A program made the translations under genes and the position numbers. The notes beneath the pieces are model-generated. The model did no database searches. It had not been told where the DNA came from and saw nothing but the letters and a program-made list of their open reading frames with translations. Positions 16,964-26,189 of a stretch of DNA of 64,000 bases are shown here, piece by piece; position 1 is the stretch's first letter, and every line of letters begins with the position of its first letter. This DNA comes from Bacillus sp. AFS088145 (GTDB lineage: Bacteria; Bacillota; Bacilli; Bacillales; Bacillaceae_G): NCBI RefSeq assembly GCF_002564465.1, contig NZ_NUUX01000013.1, positions 132,466 to 196,465 on the forward strand, in the 5' to 3' direction.

Positions 16964-17217
16964 AACTTTTCCCTCAAAGGAAAACATAATATATCAATCT
17001 AGCAACATTGTTTTTTAAATTTTCTGAAATTTAATTGCATAAAAAACTATTTCTTAATTTCAAAATTAATTCCAATTATTTTAGCAGAAATGATGAAATG
17101 ATATATTACACCTCCATTGCAAATACTAGGTAGTTCATACTAAACAGCGAAGTTAATAACAGTTTTACTTCATTTAGCTCGCAATACTAAATGTAGAACA
17201 AGCGATTTATCTACCTT

Positions 17218-17280
17218 AAATTCAATATACTTTTCCTTTAAGTTAATTTAAAGTGCAAAAAAGTGACAGTTGATTGAATT
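17218..17280 (-). promoter_or_regulatory. LysR-type operator/promoter element, left copy
   Basis: 63 bp that recur in inverted orientation at 18983-19043 with about 90% identity, including an exact run of 20+ bases around TTTTCCTTTAAGTTAA. Each copy holds an 18-bp dyad, here CTTTAAATTAACTTAAAG read on the minus strand (arms CTTTAA and TTAAAG), which fits the T-N11-A rule for LysR sites. This copy faces left, towards the SDR stump, cupin and CoA ligase. The LysR gene at 17864 lies between the two copies and is the obvious candidate regulator. Confidence 0.65.
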
Positions 17281-17385
17281 TTTTTCAACTATCGCAAATA
17301 AAAAAAGATCCTTTTTCATTCACGCTGTTGAAAAACAATATTGACAATTAATGATCAAAAATTTTCGTAAAAGGAGTAGAGTGAT

Positions 17386-17510
17386 GTTGATTTCCACTAC
17401 GAGATGCTCGCTTTCCATGGGGCGGGAGCTGAGCCTCCTCGGCGCGCCTGCGGGGTCTCACCCTTCCCGCATATCCCATAGGAGTCGAGCATCCCTCCAT
17501 TCCAATCAAC
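17386..17510. repeat. Bacillaceae GC-rich interspersed repeat, copy 1
   Basis: 125 bp bounded by GTTGATTTCC and TCCAATCAAC, with an interior far richer in G+C than its surroundings (CTCGCTTTCC, GGGGCGGGAGCTGAGCC, GGAGTCGAGCA). The second copy is at 59681. Repeats of this type are scattered between genes in many Bacillaceae genomes. A 62-codon frame crosses it but is not thought to be a gene. The rest of 16964-17863 shows only the operator, this repeat and a terminator. Confidence 0.8.
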
Positions 17511-17787
17511 TAATTCATCGAAAAAAGTTTACGATATAAATCTAATTTAATATCCTTTACTTAGTGTAACCTAACAGAATAGTAATTAGTTTATCAGTTA
17601 ATTGAGATTGAAAATCAAGTTATAAACTAATCATTTAAATTGATCTAGCTAAAATTGTTCTTAAACGATTTATAATTATTGAATCAATTTAACATTTAAA
17701 ATCGTTCATAAATAAAAAAACATGAATATTAACATCAAAAATATTCTACTAATACGATTGACCATTCTATATTTCAACACTCTGAAT

Positions 17788-17815
17788 AAAAAAGGATCCA
17801 TTGAGGATCCTTTAT
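17788..17815 (-). terminator. Terminator of the LysR gene at 17864
   Basis: Perfect 9-bp arms AAAGGATCC and GGATCCTTT around ATTGA, preceded by A-rich sequence that gives a T tract on the minus strand. Confidence 0.8.
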
Positions 17816-17863
17816 AATTACATATAGAACATGTATTCCTTCGCTTTCATTTAAACCATCTAC

Positions 17864-18760
17864 TCATTGGAAATTTTGTTTAAAAGCTTTAATAAATTGT
17901 TTACTGTGTTCGGACAATCTCTTCCGTTTTGTTCGAACAATTCCAAAGGAAAAGCGCAGAGAACGAGGATGGATAAATGGAATGGCAATAATATTTCCAT
18001 TTTGAATATTTGTGACCCTATTTAAAAATATATTCATAGCGAAAACAACTCCCAGTCCTTCAGATACCGTTTCGGAAATAACGTTTACGTTGTTAGTTGT
18101 TAACAAAATATTCATTTCGGGAACATACTGTATTAATTCATTAACAAAATCCTCCGTAAGATGATCTTCCGAAAGAATGACCGACTGATTTACAAGGTCT
18201 TCAACTTGAACATATTCTAAGTAGGCAAGTTGAGAATTCTTGCTAACACATATTACTGTAGCACCTTCGTAAATTGTTTCAAATTCCAACTCTGGATTAG
18301 ATGCGACCATTTCGTCAGTAAATACTGTAATACCAAAATCAGCTTTGTCCGTTTTAATGTCTGATAGAATCGCATATGGTTTTTTTTCAAAAATTTCAAT
18401 TTGACTATAAGGATAATTTTTTTTATATGAAGCAAGTGTGCTTGGGATAACAAACATAGCATTAGTATTAGCACTTACTGATATATTGACCTTTTCTGGA
18501 TGATTATTCTGATGTACAAAAACAGATATATCTTCTACTTTTAGCATAATTTCATGTGCTTTGCTGACAATAAATTTACCTTCTTCTGTTAGCTCGGCAC
18601 CTAATCTCGAACGATTAAAAAGCTTAGTTTGAAGTTCCGTTTCTAAATTAGTTATTGCTTTACTTATAGCTGACGGAGAAATATGAAGATTGTCAGCTGC
18701 ACTAATTAATGATTTTGTTTTAGCAACCTCAATTACGTACTCTAATTGTAATAAATTCAA
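17864..18760 (-). CDS. LysR-family transcriptional regulator of the sulfatase/cupin locus
   Basis: 298 residues starting at a TTG codon (18760). The start is supported by AAGGGTGATGAT before it and by alignment of MNLLQLEYVIEVAKT with the other LysR proteins here. The HTH (~1-60) has AADNLHISPSAISKAITNLE and the effector domain is ~90-295. It stands between two catabolic arms and is flanked by inverted copies of the same operator-like element, so it probably controls both. The inducer is not known; a pathway intermediate is usual for this family. Confidence 0.9.
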   Translation of the reverse strand: MNLLQLEYVIEVAKTKSLISAADNLHISPSAISKAITNLETELQTKLFNRSRLGAELTEEGKFIVSKAHEIMLKVEDISVFVHQNNHPEKVNISVSANTNAMFVIPSTLASYKKNYPYSQIEIFEKKPYAILSDIKTDKADFGITVFTDEMVASNPELEFETIYEGATVICVSKNSQLAYLEYVQVEDLVNQSVILSEDHLTEDFVNELIQYVPEMNILLTTNNVNVISETVSEGLGVVFAMNIFLNRVTNIQNGNIIAIPFIHPRSLRFSFGIVRTKRKRLSEHSKQFIKAFKQNFQ

Positions 18761-18895
18761 ATCATCACCCTTTTTCTCTTTGCTCTGTCAATAACATTGT
18801 TGATGCTCGCTAAAATCAGTTCCCTTTCCTCGGCGTAACCGCAGTACCTCACCCCAATTTCATAACTCAGATGGGTCTTTCATTGGATCGTTTTT
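18761..18895 (-). other. GC-raised stretch with a 40-codon frame upstream of the LysR gene
   Basis: Between 18781 and 18890 the G+C content rises well above the neighbourhood. On the minus strand a frame of about 40 codons (HLSYEIGVRYCGYAEE then RELILASINNVIDRAK) ends in a TGA that overlaps the TTG start of the LysR gene. There is no recognisable start or family. It may be a gene remnant or another interspersed repeat. Confidence 0.3.
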
Positions 18896-18982
18896 TAGTA
18901 TGAGTATGGAGCATTTTTCTAAAAAATCACTTTGTATCAATTTCATTACTAACCTTTTATGATAGACTTTTATCTAAGTGAA

Positions 18983-19043
18983 TTTTTTTCAATTAACTAT
19001 CACTTATTTACACTTTATATTAACTTAAAGGAAAAGTATATTA
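18983..19043 (+). promoter_or_regulatory. LysR-type operator/promoter element, right copy
   Basis: Inverted copy of the element at 17218. On the plus strand it holds CTTTATATTAACTTAAAG and then GGAAAAGTATATTAAT. It faces right, towards the SDR-sulfatase operon starting at 19353, with about 310 bases of leader between. The shared element implies common control of both arms. Confidence 0.65.
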
Positions 19044-19352
19044 ATTTTATAGAGGTGGAAGCGTTTTCTGCTAATCACTTTCTTAGATTGCACTATTCGT
19101 CTAGGTAGATTTACAATAAATTAAACTTTACGAAAACAAGGTTGGTTCTGTAAATTCACCGAGATCTATTAAGTCAAAGATGAAAATAGTTTTTATCCTT
19201 CTCTATTTGTTTGAACGATCATGTATTAGTCTTGGAGGTGCATTTTATCAACTAAATTTTAATTGAATAAAATTTAGTACTTTAGAACAGATTTTTAGGG
19301 CTTTCACTTTCGATTAACAGTTTTAGATATTCCCAATCTTAGGAGGTTTAAA

Positions 19353-20144
19353 ATGAGTCAATATGAATCGATCTTAATTACAGGTGCAGCAAGTGGCTTA
19401 GGTTTAGGTGTAGCAAAGCATTATAGTAAAAATGAAAATGCACATATTTTTTTAATCGATATAAATCCTACAAATTTAGAAAATGCTAAAAAAGCATGTG
19501 AAGAGTTAGGAGCTACCGTTCATACTAAAATTGCAAATATTATGGATGAAGAAGTTATGAAAAATGTCATAAATGAATGCGATGAAATTAAGCCACTAGA
19601 CTTAATTATTGCAAATGCTGCTGCACAAAGACCAGGAAGTAAAAGTAGAACAGAAGATACTCCTGAAGATATTATGTGGGCAACGAAAATTTGTGTAAAT
19701 GGAGTCGCAAATACGGTTTTTCCAGCTTTGGATTTGATGAAATCAAGAGGTAAAGGACATATTGTTATGACTTCTTCTGCGTCTTCTTACTTAGGATTAT
19801 GGGGTTTACCTGGTTATGCAGCTGGTAAAATGTGGGTACGCCGCTTAGCTGAAATGTTGCCAACGTCCTACCCTGAATTAACATTTACAGCTATTGCTCC
19901 TGGTCCAGTAAAAACACCATTATGGATTGAATCTAATCTTGATCCAAAAACTGGAGAATTAAAAAAAGGCGGAATGAAATTAGAGCCGTTAAGTGTTGAA
20001 GAAGGTGTAGAGTATTACATTAGAGGAATTGAGAACAAAGAAGTATTTTATTGCTTCCCACCACAACTAAGTGAGCAATTATCACTGGCAGAAAAACTTT
20101 CATATGAAGAAAAAATGAACTTAATTAAGAGTCATGCGAATTAA
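19353..20144 (+). CDS. Short-chain dehydrogenase/reductase (SDR)
   Basis: 263 residues. The Rossmann motif TGAASGLGLG (~10-19) is followed by an NAAA-type motif (IANAAA ~87-92) and the catalytic Ser-Tyr155-x3-Lys159 (YAAGK). It should oxidise or reduce an alcohol/ketone with NAD(P). TAGGAGG lies 6 bases before the ATG. It is the first gene of the right arm, 73 bases before a second SDR. The C-terminal part (190-263) is not typical of FabG, so its substrate cannot be inferred from sequence. Confidence 0.88.
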   Translation: MSQYESILITGAASGLGLGVAKHYSKNENAHIFLIDINPTNLENAKKACEELGATVHTKIANIMDEEVMKNVINECDEIKPLDLIIANAAAQRPGSKSRTEDTPEDIMWATKICVNGVANTVFPALDLMKSRGKGHIVMTSSASSYLGLWGLPGYAAGKMWVRRLAEMLPTSYPELTFTAIAPGPVKTPLWIESNLDPKTGELKKGGMKLEPLSVEEGVEYYIRGIENKEVFYCFPPQLSEQLSLAEKLSYEEKMNLIKSHAN

Positions 20145-20217
20145 GTTATCCCTCTTTTAATTTAAAATATCAGAAAATTCATAAAATAACAAAAGATACT
20201 AAAAGGAGCGATTTATT

Positions 20218-20985
20218 ATGTTTTCACTTAAAGGAAAAGTTGCAGTAATCACTGGAGGCGGTTCAGGTATTGGACTTGCTACCGTTAGACGTTTTCATCA
20301 AGCTGGGGCTAAAGTAGTAGTCGCTGATCTTACTGACGAAACAAAACTAGCATTAGAAATTGATGGTTTATTTATTAAGACAGATGTTTCAAAAGAAAAT
20401 GAAGTACAAGCTTTACTAGAAAAAACAGTTGAAGCATATGGTCGCATTGATATTCTTTTTAACAATGCTGGTATCGGTAGAGGTTTAGTGATGATTTCGG
20501 ATGCAGAATCTGTAGATTATGAAGTATCTTTTAAAGTTAATACAATGGGTGTGTTATATGGATTAAAACACGGAGCCGTATACTTAAGTGATGGTGGCGT
20601 TATTATTAACAGTGCGTCTGTTGCAGGTCTACAAGGTGTGCCAACTTATGGACCATACGTTGCATCAAAGCATGCAGTTATCGGAATTACAAAAACTGCT
20701 GCACTAGAGCTAAGCCCACGAAATATTCGAGTGAACTGCATTTGTCCTGGAACAATTGATACGCCAATGTTACAAAATAGTGGTGCTCCTGAACAAAGAG
20801 CAATTAATGATCTTGTTACACCTCTTGGTCGTTCTGGTTTACCTGAAGAAGTAGCTGCTCTTGTTCACTTCTTAAGCTCCGACGATTCTAAGTTTATTAC
20901 AGGCCAGGCTATTACTGTAGATGGTGGAATAACAGCTGGTACTTCATTAGGAGTTTGGTCTGGATTAGCTGCATTAGTTCAATAA
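20218..20985 (+). CDS. FabG-like short-chain dehydrogenase/reductase (SDR)
   Basis: 255 residues, the classic SDR length. It has TGGGSGIG (~12-19), NNAG (~82-85), Ser134, Tyr147-x3-Lys151 (YVASK), the PG motif CPGTIDTPM and the C-terminal FITGQAITVDGG. AAGGAGCG lies 8 bases before the ATG. It follows the SDR at 19353 and is likely co-transcribed. The end of the deleted SDR at 16872 is related to this type. Confidence 0.9.
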   Translation: MFSLKGKVAVITGGGSGIGLATVRRFHQAGAKVVVADLTDETKLALEIDGLFIKTDVSKENEVQALLEKTVEAYGRIDILFNNAGIGRGLVMISDAESVDYEVSFKVNTMGVLYGLKHGAVYLSDGGVIINSASVAGLQGVPTYGPYVASKHAVIGITKTAALELSPRNIRVNCICPGTIDTPMLQNSGAPEQRAINDLVTPLGRSGLPEEVAALVHFLSSDDSKFITGQAITVDGGITAGTSLGVWSGLAALVQ

Positions 20986-21031
20986 ACGGAACCTAGTTAA
21001 CAGCTACTCTTAGGATCTTTCTTGGCAGTTT

Positions 21032-21062
21032 AAAAAGGAACTTCATATTTGAGTTCCTTTTT
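21032..21062 (+). terminator. Terminator after the SDR pair
   Basis: Perfect 11-bp arms AAAAAGGAACT and AGTTCCTTTTT around a 9-base loop. It lies 47 bases past the SDR stop and ends just before the DUF202 gene, so that gene and the sulfatase genes may need read-through or their own promoters. Confidence 0.85.
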
Positions 21063-21110
21063 ATTGCATTGAGAACAAAAGAAAAATTGCTTATGAGTTG
21101 GAGAATGGTT

Positions 21111-21506
21111 ATGGAAGCATTAACAAAAAAGCAAGAATTACATGGAGAAAGCGTGAAATTTGCACAACAACATTTAGCAAACGAGCGAACTTTTTTGGCC
21201 TGGATACGAACTGCAATATCGATTACTGGTGTGGGATTTTTAACTACTTCTTTACATTTTACGATAAAGTTTAGTTCAAATAAGTTTATAAATTTATTAG
21301 TCATATTTCTTGGCATTTACGCATGTGTAATTGGTTTTATAACAGGTATTTTATCAACCATTCAATATTCAAAAAAGAGAAAAGAAATCGAAAAAGGTAT
21401 TTACATCCCTTCTAACAAATCGATTATTTTTGTTTCCATTTTATTTTCTCTATTAGTATTCATGATTTTTATGTATCTTTCTTTTTTATTATTACGAAAT
21501 AAATAA
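21111..21506 (+). CDS. DUF202 family inner-membrane protein
   Basis: 131 residues from the ATG at 21111 (GGAG 7 bases upstream; earlier in-frame ATGs at 21069, 21093 and 21105 have poorer sites). The N-terminal part has the DUF202 signature (QQHLANERTFLAWIRTAIS), followed by three predicted membrane helices (~25-55, ~62-85, ~105-128). Members are small, widespread and of unknown function. It sits between the SDR pair and the FGE gene on the same strand. Confidence 0.8.
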   Translation: MEALTKKQELHGESVKFAQQHLANERTFLAWIRTAISITGVGFLTTSLHFTIKFSSNKFINLLVIFLGIYACVIGFITGILSTIQYSKKRKEIEKGIYIPSNKSIIFVSILFSLLVFMIFMYLSFLLLRNK

Positions 21507-21552
21507 TGTAACTTGCATCTAGGATAACTATAAATTAAAGTGAGTGATTTAA

Positions 21553-22512
21553 ATGGAATATGAAATAATGAGCGATTGCTGTTCTCCAAGTAAACAAAAT
21601 TCAACCTTATCTCAAAATAATAGAATAAGTGCCGTTAAATGCTGTAATAAGCAATCTTACGACGACATGATTTATCTACGCGGCGGAGAATTCTTGATGG
21701 GAACAGATGATCCAGATGGTTACAAGGCAGACGGTGAAGGACCTGTACGAAAAATAAAAGTAAATCCATTCTATATAGATGCTTGTACTGTTACTAATTC
21801 TCAGTTTGAAAAATTTGTAACGAATACTGGCTACAAAACTGAAGCTGAACTATATGGATGGTCCTTTGTTTTTCATTCTCTCGTGTCCTCTGAGACACAG
21901 AAAAATGTTACACAACTTGTACAACAAACGCCTTGGTGGCTTGTTGTAGAAGGAGCAAACTGGAGACATCCTGAAGGACCAGACTCTACGATTGAAAAAA
22001 GATTAGATCATCCTGTCATTCATGTTTCTTGGAATGATGCTACAGCCTATTGCAATTGGGCTGGAAAAAGGCTACCAACTGAAGCTGAATGGGAATACGC
22101 TGCTCGAGGTGGTTTAGAACAAAAGAAATATGCTTGGGGCGACGAATTACATCCCAATGGTGAACATTATGCAAATATTTGGCAAGGCCAGTTCCCAAAT
22201 GAAAATCAAGCATTAGATGGTTATATAAGTACAGCTCCAGTTCGATCATTTCCTCCTAATTATTATGGTTTATATAATGTTTCAGGAAACGTATGGGAAT
22301 GGTGTTCAGATTGGTTCAGTCCAAACTATCATGTTCTTGATTCAAATGAAAATCCTAAAGGAATTCCACAAGGTACATCCAAAGTAATTCGTGGTGGCTC
22401 CTATCTCTGTCATGAATCTTACTGTAATCGTTATCGTGTAGCTGCTCGTAGCTCCAATACACCTGATAGTTCAACTGGAAATATGGGATTTCGATGCGTT
22501 AAAGATGCGTAA
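21553..22512 (+). CDS. Formylglycine-generating enzyme (sulfatase-modifying factor)
   Basis: 319 residues. An N-terminal extension with CC pairs (CCSPSK near residue 9, KCC near 30) precedes the FGE-sulfatase domain (~38-319): MGTDDPDGYKADGEGP, HVSWNDATAYCNWAGKRLPTEAEWE and NVWEWCSDW. The active-site cysteines are Cys286 and Cys291 (SYLCHESYCNRYR), as in aerobic, copper-dependent FGE. It turns the cysteine of CxPxR motifs in sulfatases into formylglycine in the cytosol. Its target, the sulfatase at 22657, is the next gene. The ATG at 21568 (MSDCCSPS) is an alternative start. The ribosome binding site is weak (GTGAGTGAT). Confidence 0.93.
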   Translation: MEYEIMSDCCSPSKQNSTLSQNNRISAVKCCNKQSYDDMIYLRGGEFLMGTDDPDGYKADGEGPVRKIKVNPFYIDACTVTNSQFEKFVTNTGYKTEAELYGWSFVFHSLVSSETQKNVTQLVQQTPWWLVVEGANWRHPEGPDSTIEKRLDHPVIHVSWNDATAYCNWAGKRLPTEAEWEYAARGGLEQKKYAWGDELHPNGEHYANIWQGQFPNENQALDGYISTAPVRSFPPNYYGLYNVSGNVWEWCSDWFSPNYHVLDSNENPKGIPQGTSKVIRGGSYLCHESYCNRYRVAARSSNTPDSSTGNMGFRCVKDA

Positions 22513-22656
22513 GTAAACATACTTTCTTAACAAATGTTTCGTTTTACTTTTACTTAATTTTTTACACTTTTAAATATAAATGTACCTTTTCAATCATTCA
22601 CACCAAGAATGTACTATCAATCGATTCATTTATTTCTATTTTAAGGAGCTATGAAT

Positions 22657-24777
22657 ATGAAAAACAATATTGTATACATTGTACTTGATGACATGGGTTT
22701 TTCTGACCTAGGTTGTTACGGTTCGGAAATTAAGACACCTAATATCGATCGTTTAGCTCAAAATGGATTGAGCTATAATAACTTTCATGTTACACCTCTT
22801 TGTTCTCCAACTAGAGCAAGTTTATTAACTGGGCGAAATCATCATTCTGTCGGTATGGGGCTTCTTTCAAACTTTGATTTAGGTCCTGATGTCCCTAGTA
22901 CAAGAGGTAAAATACACCCTTCTGCAGGTACAATAGCAGAAATATTAAAAGAAAATGATTATAGTACTTTTGCTGTAGGAAAATGGCATTTGGCACCCAT
23001 CTATGAAGAATCAGCTGCTGGCCCTTTTCATAACTGGCCGTTAGGAAAAGGATTTGAACGATTTTACGGATTTCTAGAAGGGATGACAGATCAATATTCG
23101 CCTAGTTTAGTTTATGATAATCATAGTGTGGAGCCTCCGGAGAAATCAGATTATCATCTTTCAGAGGATCTAGTCGATCAAGGGATAAAGTTTGTTTCTG
23201 ATCATGCCTCATTTTATCCAGAGAAACCTTTCTTCATGTATCTTGCCTTTGGCGCACAGCATTCACCACACCAGGTTTCTCAAACTTATATCGATATGTA
23301 TAAAGGTACTTATAACAAAGGTTGGGATAAAATTCGCGAGGAAAGACTGGAGCGTCAAAAATCATTAGGAATTGTACCAACAGATACAGTATTAGCTGAA
23401 CGAAACCCTGGTGTAAAGGAATGGGAAAATCTTTCACAAGATGAAAAACGTCTATTTGAAAGATTCCAAGAAACATATGCGGGATTCCTTACTCACACAG
23501 ATGAGCAGATTGGTAGATTCGTTAACTTTCTAGAAGCTATCGGTCAATTGGATAATACGATGATCGTATTCCTATCGGATAATGGAGCAAGCCAAGAAGG
23601 TGAGTTTGACGGGATTCTAGAACAAACTTCCTACTTTAACGGAGTTCCAACAACTGCTGAAAGTATGATAGATCGGATTGATGATATAGGTGGACCAAAT
23701 TCACAGCCTAACTATCCTCGTGGCTGGGCACAAGCTAGTAACACGCCTTTTAAGTATTATAAGCAAACAACATTTGACGGAGGTATTCATGTTCCCTTGA
23801 TTTATCATTTCCCAAATCGGATCAAGGATTTTGGAACTGTCCGAGACCAATTCCATCACGTTATTGATATTACACCAACCGTTTTGGAACTTGCTGGAAT
23901 AAGTACACCAGAAGAAATCAAAGGTGTTAAGCAAATGCCTTTGCACGGCAAGAGCATGCAATATACTTTTGATGATCGTTCAGTACATACAAGTCGGGAA
24001 ACCCAATACTTTCTAATGGCAGGACAGCGTGCTATTTGGCATGACGGCTGGAAGGCGATCTCTTTTCATACGAAAGGAACCCCATTTGAAGAAGATCAAT
24101 GGAGTCTATTTAACATTAACAAAGATTTTTCTCAAAGTAACGATTTGGCAGCAATATACCCTGAAAAACTTAAAGAATTACAAGATATCTGGTTGAATGA
24201 AGTAATGGAATTTAATGCACTTCCGTTGCTTGATCAAACGATTGAATTATTTGCTTATATCTCTCCGGATGATAAGGTAAGATCTCGCACAGAATTTACT
24301 TTCTTTCCGGGAATGAGTCATAGTCTTGCATCACCGCCTATATTAAATCGTTCATACTCAATTACAGTGCCTATTGATTGCCCAAGTGATGACTGCGAAG
24401 GCGTTTTGATTGCACAAGGAAATCAATACAGTGGATATACAATTTACATTCAAAATAACCGTTTATTTTATGAGTATAATTATGTAGGGACAGTCTATAA
24501 AATTGAATCCGATTTAGAAATACCAGTTGGAAAATCCACACTCCACTTTGAATTTTCCAAAACAGGACCTTTACAAGGAAAAGGAAGGCTATTTATCGAT
24601 GATCATCAAGTTGGTGAAGTAGATATGCCTAGAACCTTACCATTTTTGATTTCAATCGAAGGATTGGATATAGGGCGAGATGCGTATTTACCAGTAAGTA
24701 AAAACTATGCAGATTTAGGAGACTTCGCATTTACAGGCACTATTCAAAAAGTAGCGTTTAAATTACAAAACGATTAA
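22657..24777 (+). CDS. Type I (formylglycine-dependent) sulfatase, arylsulfatase-like
   Basis: 706 residues from the ATG at 22657, chosen because AAGGAG is 8 bases before it, whereas an ATG at 22651 is too close. Metal residues Asp11-Asp12 (VLDDMG), Cys49 in PLCSPTRASLLTGR (the Cys-type formylglycine motif), GKWHL and FLSDNGAS all match alkaline-phosphatase-fold sulfatases. Residues ~560-706 form an additional beta-rich, LamG-like end seen in long AtsA-type enzymes. No signal peptide is visible, so it should act in the cytosol after uptake of a sulfate ester. It follows its maturase and precedes an MFS transporter. The exact ester is unknown. Confidence 0.93.
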   Translation: MKNNIVYIVLDDMGFSDLGCYGSEIKTPNIDRLAQNGLSYNNFHVTPLCSPTRASLLTGRNHHSVGMGLLSNFDLGPDVPSTRGKIHPSAGTIAEILKENDYSTFAVGKWHLAPIYEESAAGPFHNWPLGKGFERFYGFLEGMTDQYSPSLVYDNHSVEPPEKSDYHLSEDLVDQGIKFVSDHASFYPEKPFFMYLAFGAQHSPHQVSQTYIDMYKGTYNKGWDKIREERLERQKSLGIVPTDTVLAERNPGVKEWENLSQDEKRLFERFQETYAGFLTHTDEQIGRFVNFLEAIGQLDNTMIVFLSDNGASQEGEFDGILEQTSYFNGVPTTAESMIDRIDDIGGPNSQPNYPRGWAQASNTPFKYYKQTTFDGGIHVPLIYHFPNRIKDFGTVRDQFHHVIDITPTVLELAGISTPEEIKGVKQMPLHGKSMQYTFDDRSVHTSRETQYFLMAGQRAIWHDGWKAISFHTKGTPFEEDQWSLFNINKDFSQSNDLAAIYPEKLKELQDIWLNEVMEFNALPLLDQTIELFAYISPDDKVRSRTEFTFFPGMSHSLASPPILNRSYSITVPIDCPSDDCEGVLIAQGNQYSGYTIYIQNNRLFYEYNYVGTVYKIESDLEIPVGKSTLHFEFSKTGPLQGKGRLFIDDHQVGEVDMPRTLPFLISIEGLDIGRDAYLPVSKNYADLGDFAFTGTIQKVAFKLQND

Positions 24778-24885
24778 GTTGAAATAAATGGAAAGTATGG
24801 CACTATGCTATACTTTCTGATCCAATCGGCACGAGTAGGAATAACAAGTAAGCATATAAAATTAATTTATAAGGGAGTGCTTTAC

Positions 24886-26154
24886 ATGAGACGCTGGGTA
24901 ATTCTCATTATGTTGTTAATCGCAACACTTATTAACTTTGCTGATAAATCCTCCACAAGTGTCGCATCTGTTTTTATCATAAAGGATTTTAACCTATCCT
25001 ATGTACAATACGGTTTACTCGGAAGCATATTTTTCTGGTTCTTTTCTCTAGCTAGTGTAGTCGGAGGTGCTTGGTCAGATAAAATTGGTACAAAAAAAAT
25101 GTTATCGATTCTATTGGTCGCATGGACATTATTGCAATTCGGTACATTTTTCATAACTAGTTTCTCGTTTCTTCTATTATATAGAATTCTGCTTGGTGTA
25201 TTTGAAGGTCCAGCCGGCCCTGTTGTGATCAGTCATTTAAGTAAAGTATTTCCGGAAGAACGTCGTGGAATGGCGATTTCAGTATGTAATGCAGGTGCGA
25301 TGATTGGAGCTATGGCACTTACACCTGTTTTAGTTCACGTAAATCAAATATATGGCTGGAGAATTTCATTTGTGGCATTAGGAGTAGTTAGTTTAATTTG
25401 GGTTCTTATTTGGGGATTAATAAAAGACAAATCGAAAACCTCAGTTGAATCAACGGTCGAAAAATTGCCAGTAGAAAAATTCAAATGGTCAGAGTTTAAA
25501 CCGATTTTATTCTCTCCTACTTTACTATTTACTTTACTTAATCTTTTTGCTAGTTTTTGGTTAGTCGTATGGATTTCTGTATGGCTACCTGTCTATTTAG
25601 TAAAAGGAATCCATTTATCACAAACAAAGATGGGACTAGCCGTATTATCAATCGGCCTTATTAATATGGTTGTATCAATGAGTGCTTCTATTTGGTCTGA
25701 TAAATTATTCAAAAAATCCAACAATTTACGTTCATCTCGTGTCTTGTTCTCGTCAATTTTACAAGTCATTAGTGCCGTATTACTATTTTCCGTTACGCTT
25801 ATAAAAGCACCGGTATTCGTCATTATCATATTAGGAGTAGCACTAGGATTAACGACAAACATATTAAATGTCGGTCCTATTATTATGATGAGTTTACTTC
25901 CAAATAGACGCGGCTTAATGATTAGCCTTGGAATTTCATTTCAAAATCTATCAGGAATTGTTGGACCATTAGTATGTGGTTACCTAATAGATCTTGCAGG
26001 AAATAATACTTTGAGAGGATTCAACAGTACAATCGAATTTACTGCAGCGCTCATAATAGTAGGGTGTACTTTATTTGCAATTTTCGCTAAACCTGACTCG
26101 CCCTTATCAAAGAACTTTAGTCACATTGATTTAGTAGAACCAAAAGAAATTTAA
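24886..26154 (+). CDS. MFS transporter (anion:cation symporter-like)
   Basis: 422 residues from the ATG at 24886, chosen because AAGGGAG lies 8 bases before it; the frame upstream to 24805 lacks a site. Twelve membrane helices are predicted, with the MFS loop GGAWSDKIGTKK between helices 2 and 3 and RILLGVFEG in helix 4. The sequence style is that of the ACS group, which carries organic anions. Its place behind the sulfatase suggests uptake of the sulfated substrate or export of a product. Confidence 0.88.
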   Translation: MRRWVILIMLLIATLINFADKSSTSVASVFIIKDFNLSYVQYGLLGSIFFWFFSLASVVGGAWSDKIGTKKMLSILLVAWTLLQFGTFFITSFSFLLLYRILLGVFEGPAGPVVISHLSKVFPEERRGMAISVCNAGAMIGAMALTPVLVHVNQIYGWRISFVALGVVSLIWVLIWGLIKDKSKTSVESTVEKLPVEKFKWSEFKPILFSPTLLFTLLNLFASFWLVVWISVWLPVYLVKGIHLSQTKMGLAVLSIGLINMVVSMSASIWSDKLFKKSNNLRSSRVLFSSILQVISAVLLFSVTLIKAPVFVIIILGVALGLTTNILNVGPIIMMSLLPNRRGLMISLGISFQNLSGIVGPLVCGYLIDLAGNNTLRGFNSTIEFTAALIIVGCTLFAIFAKPDSPLSKNFSHIDLVEPKEI

Positions 26155-26189
26155 ATCGAAAAATAGAACAAATACGGATAAACAAGAAA

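Noticed and set aside
17351-17539. 62-codon frame at the GC-rich repeat
   Set aside because: It lies within an interspersed repeat found again at 59681, where the frame is not kept; composition, not selection, explains it.
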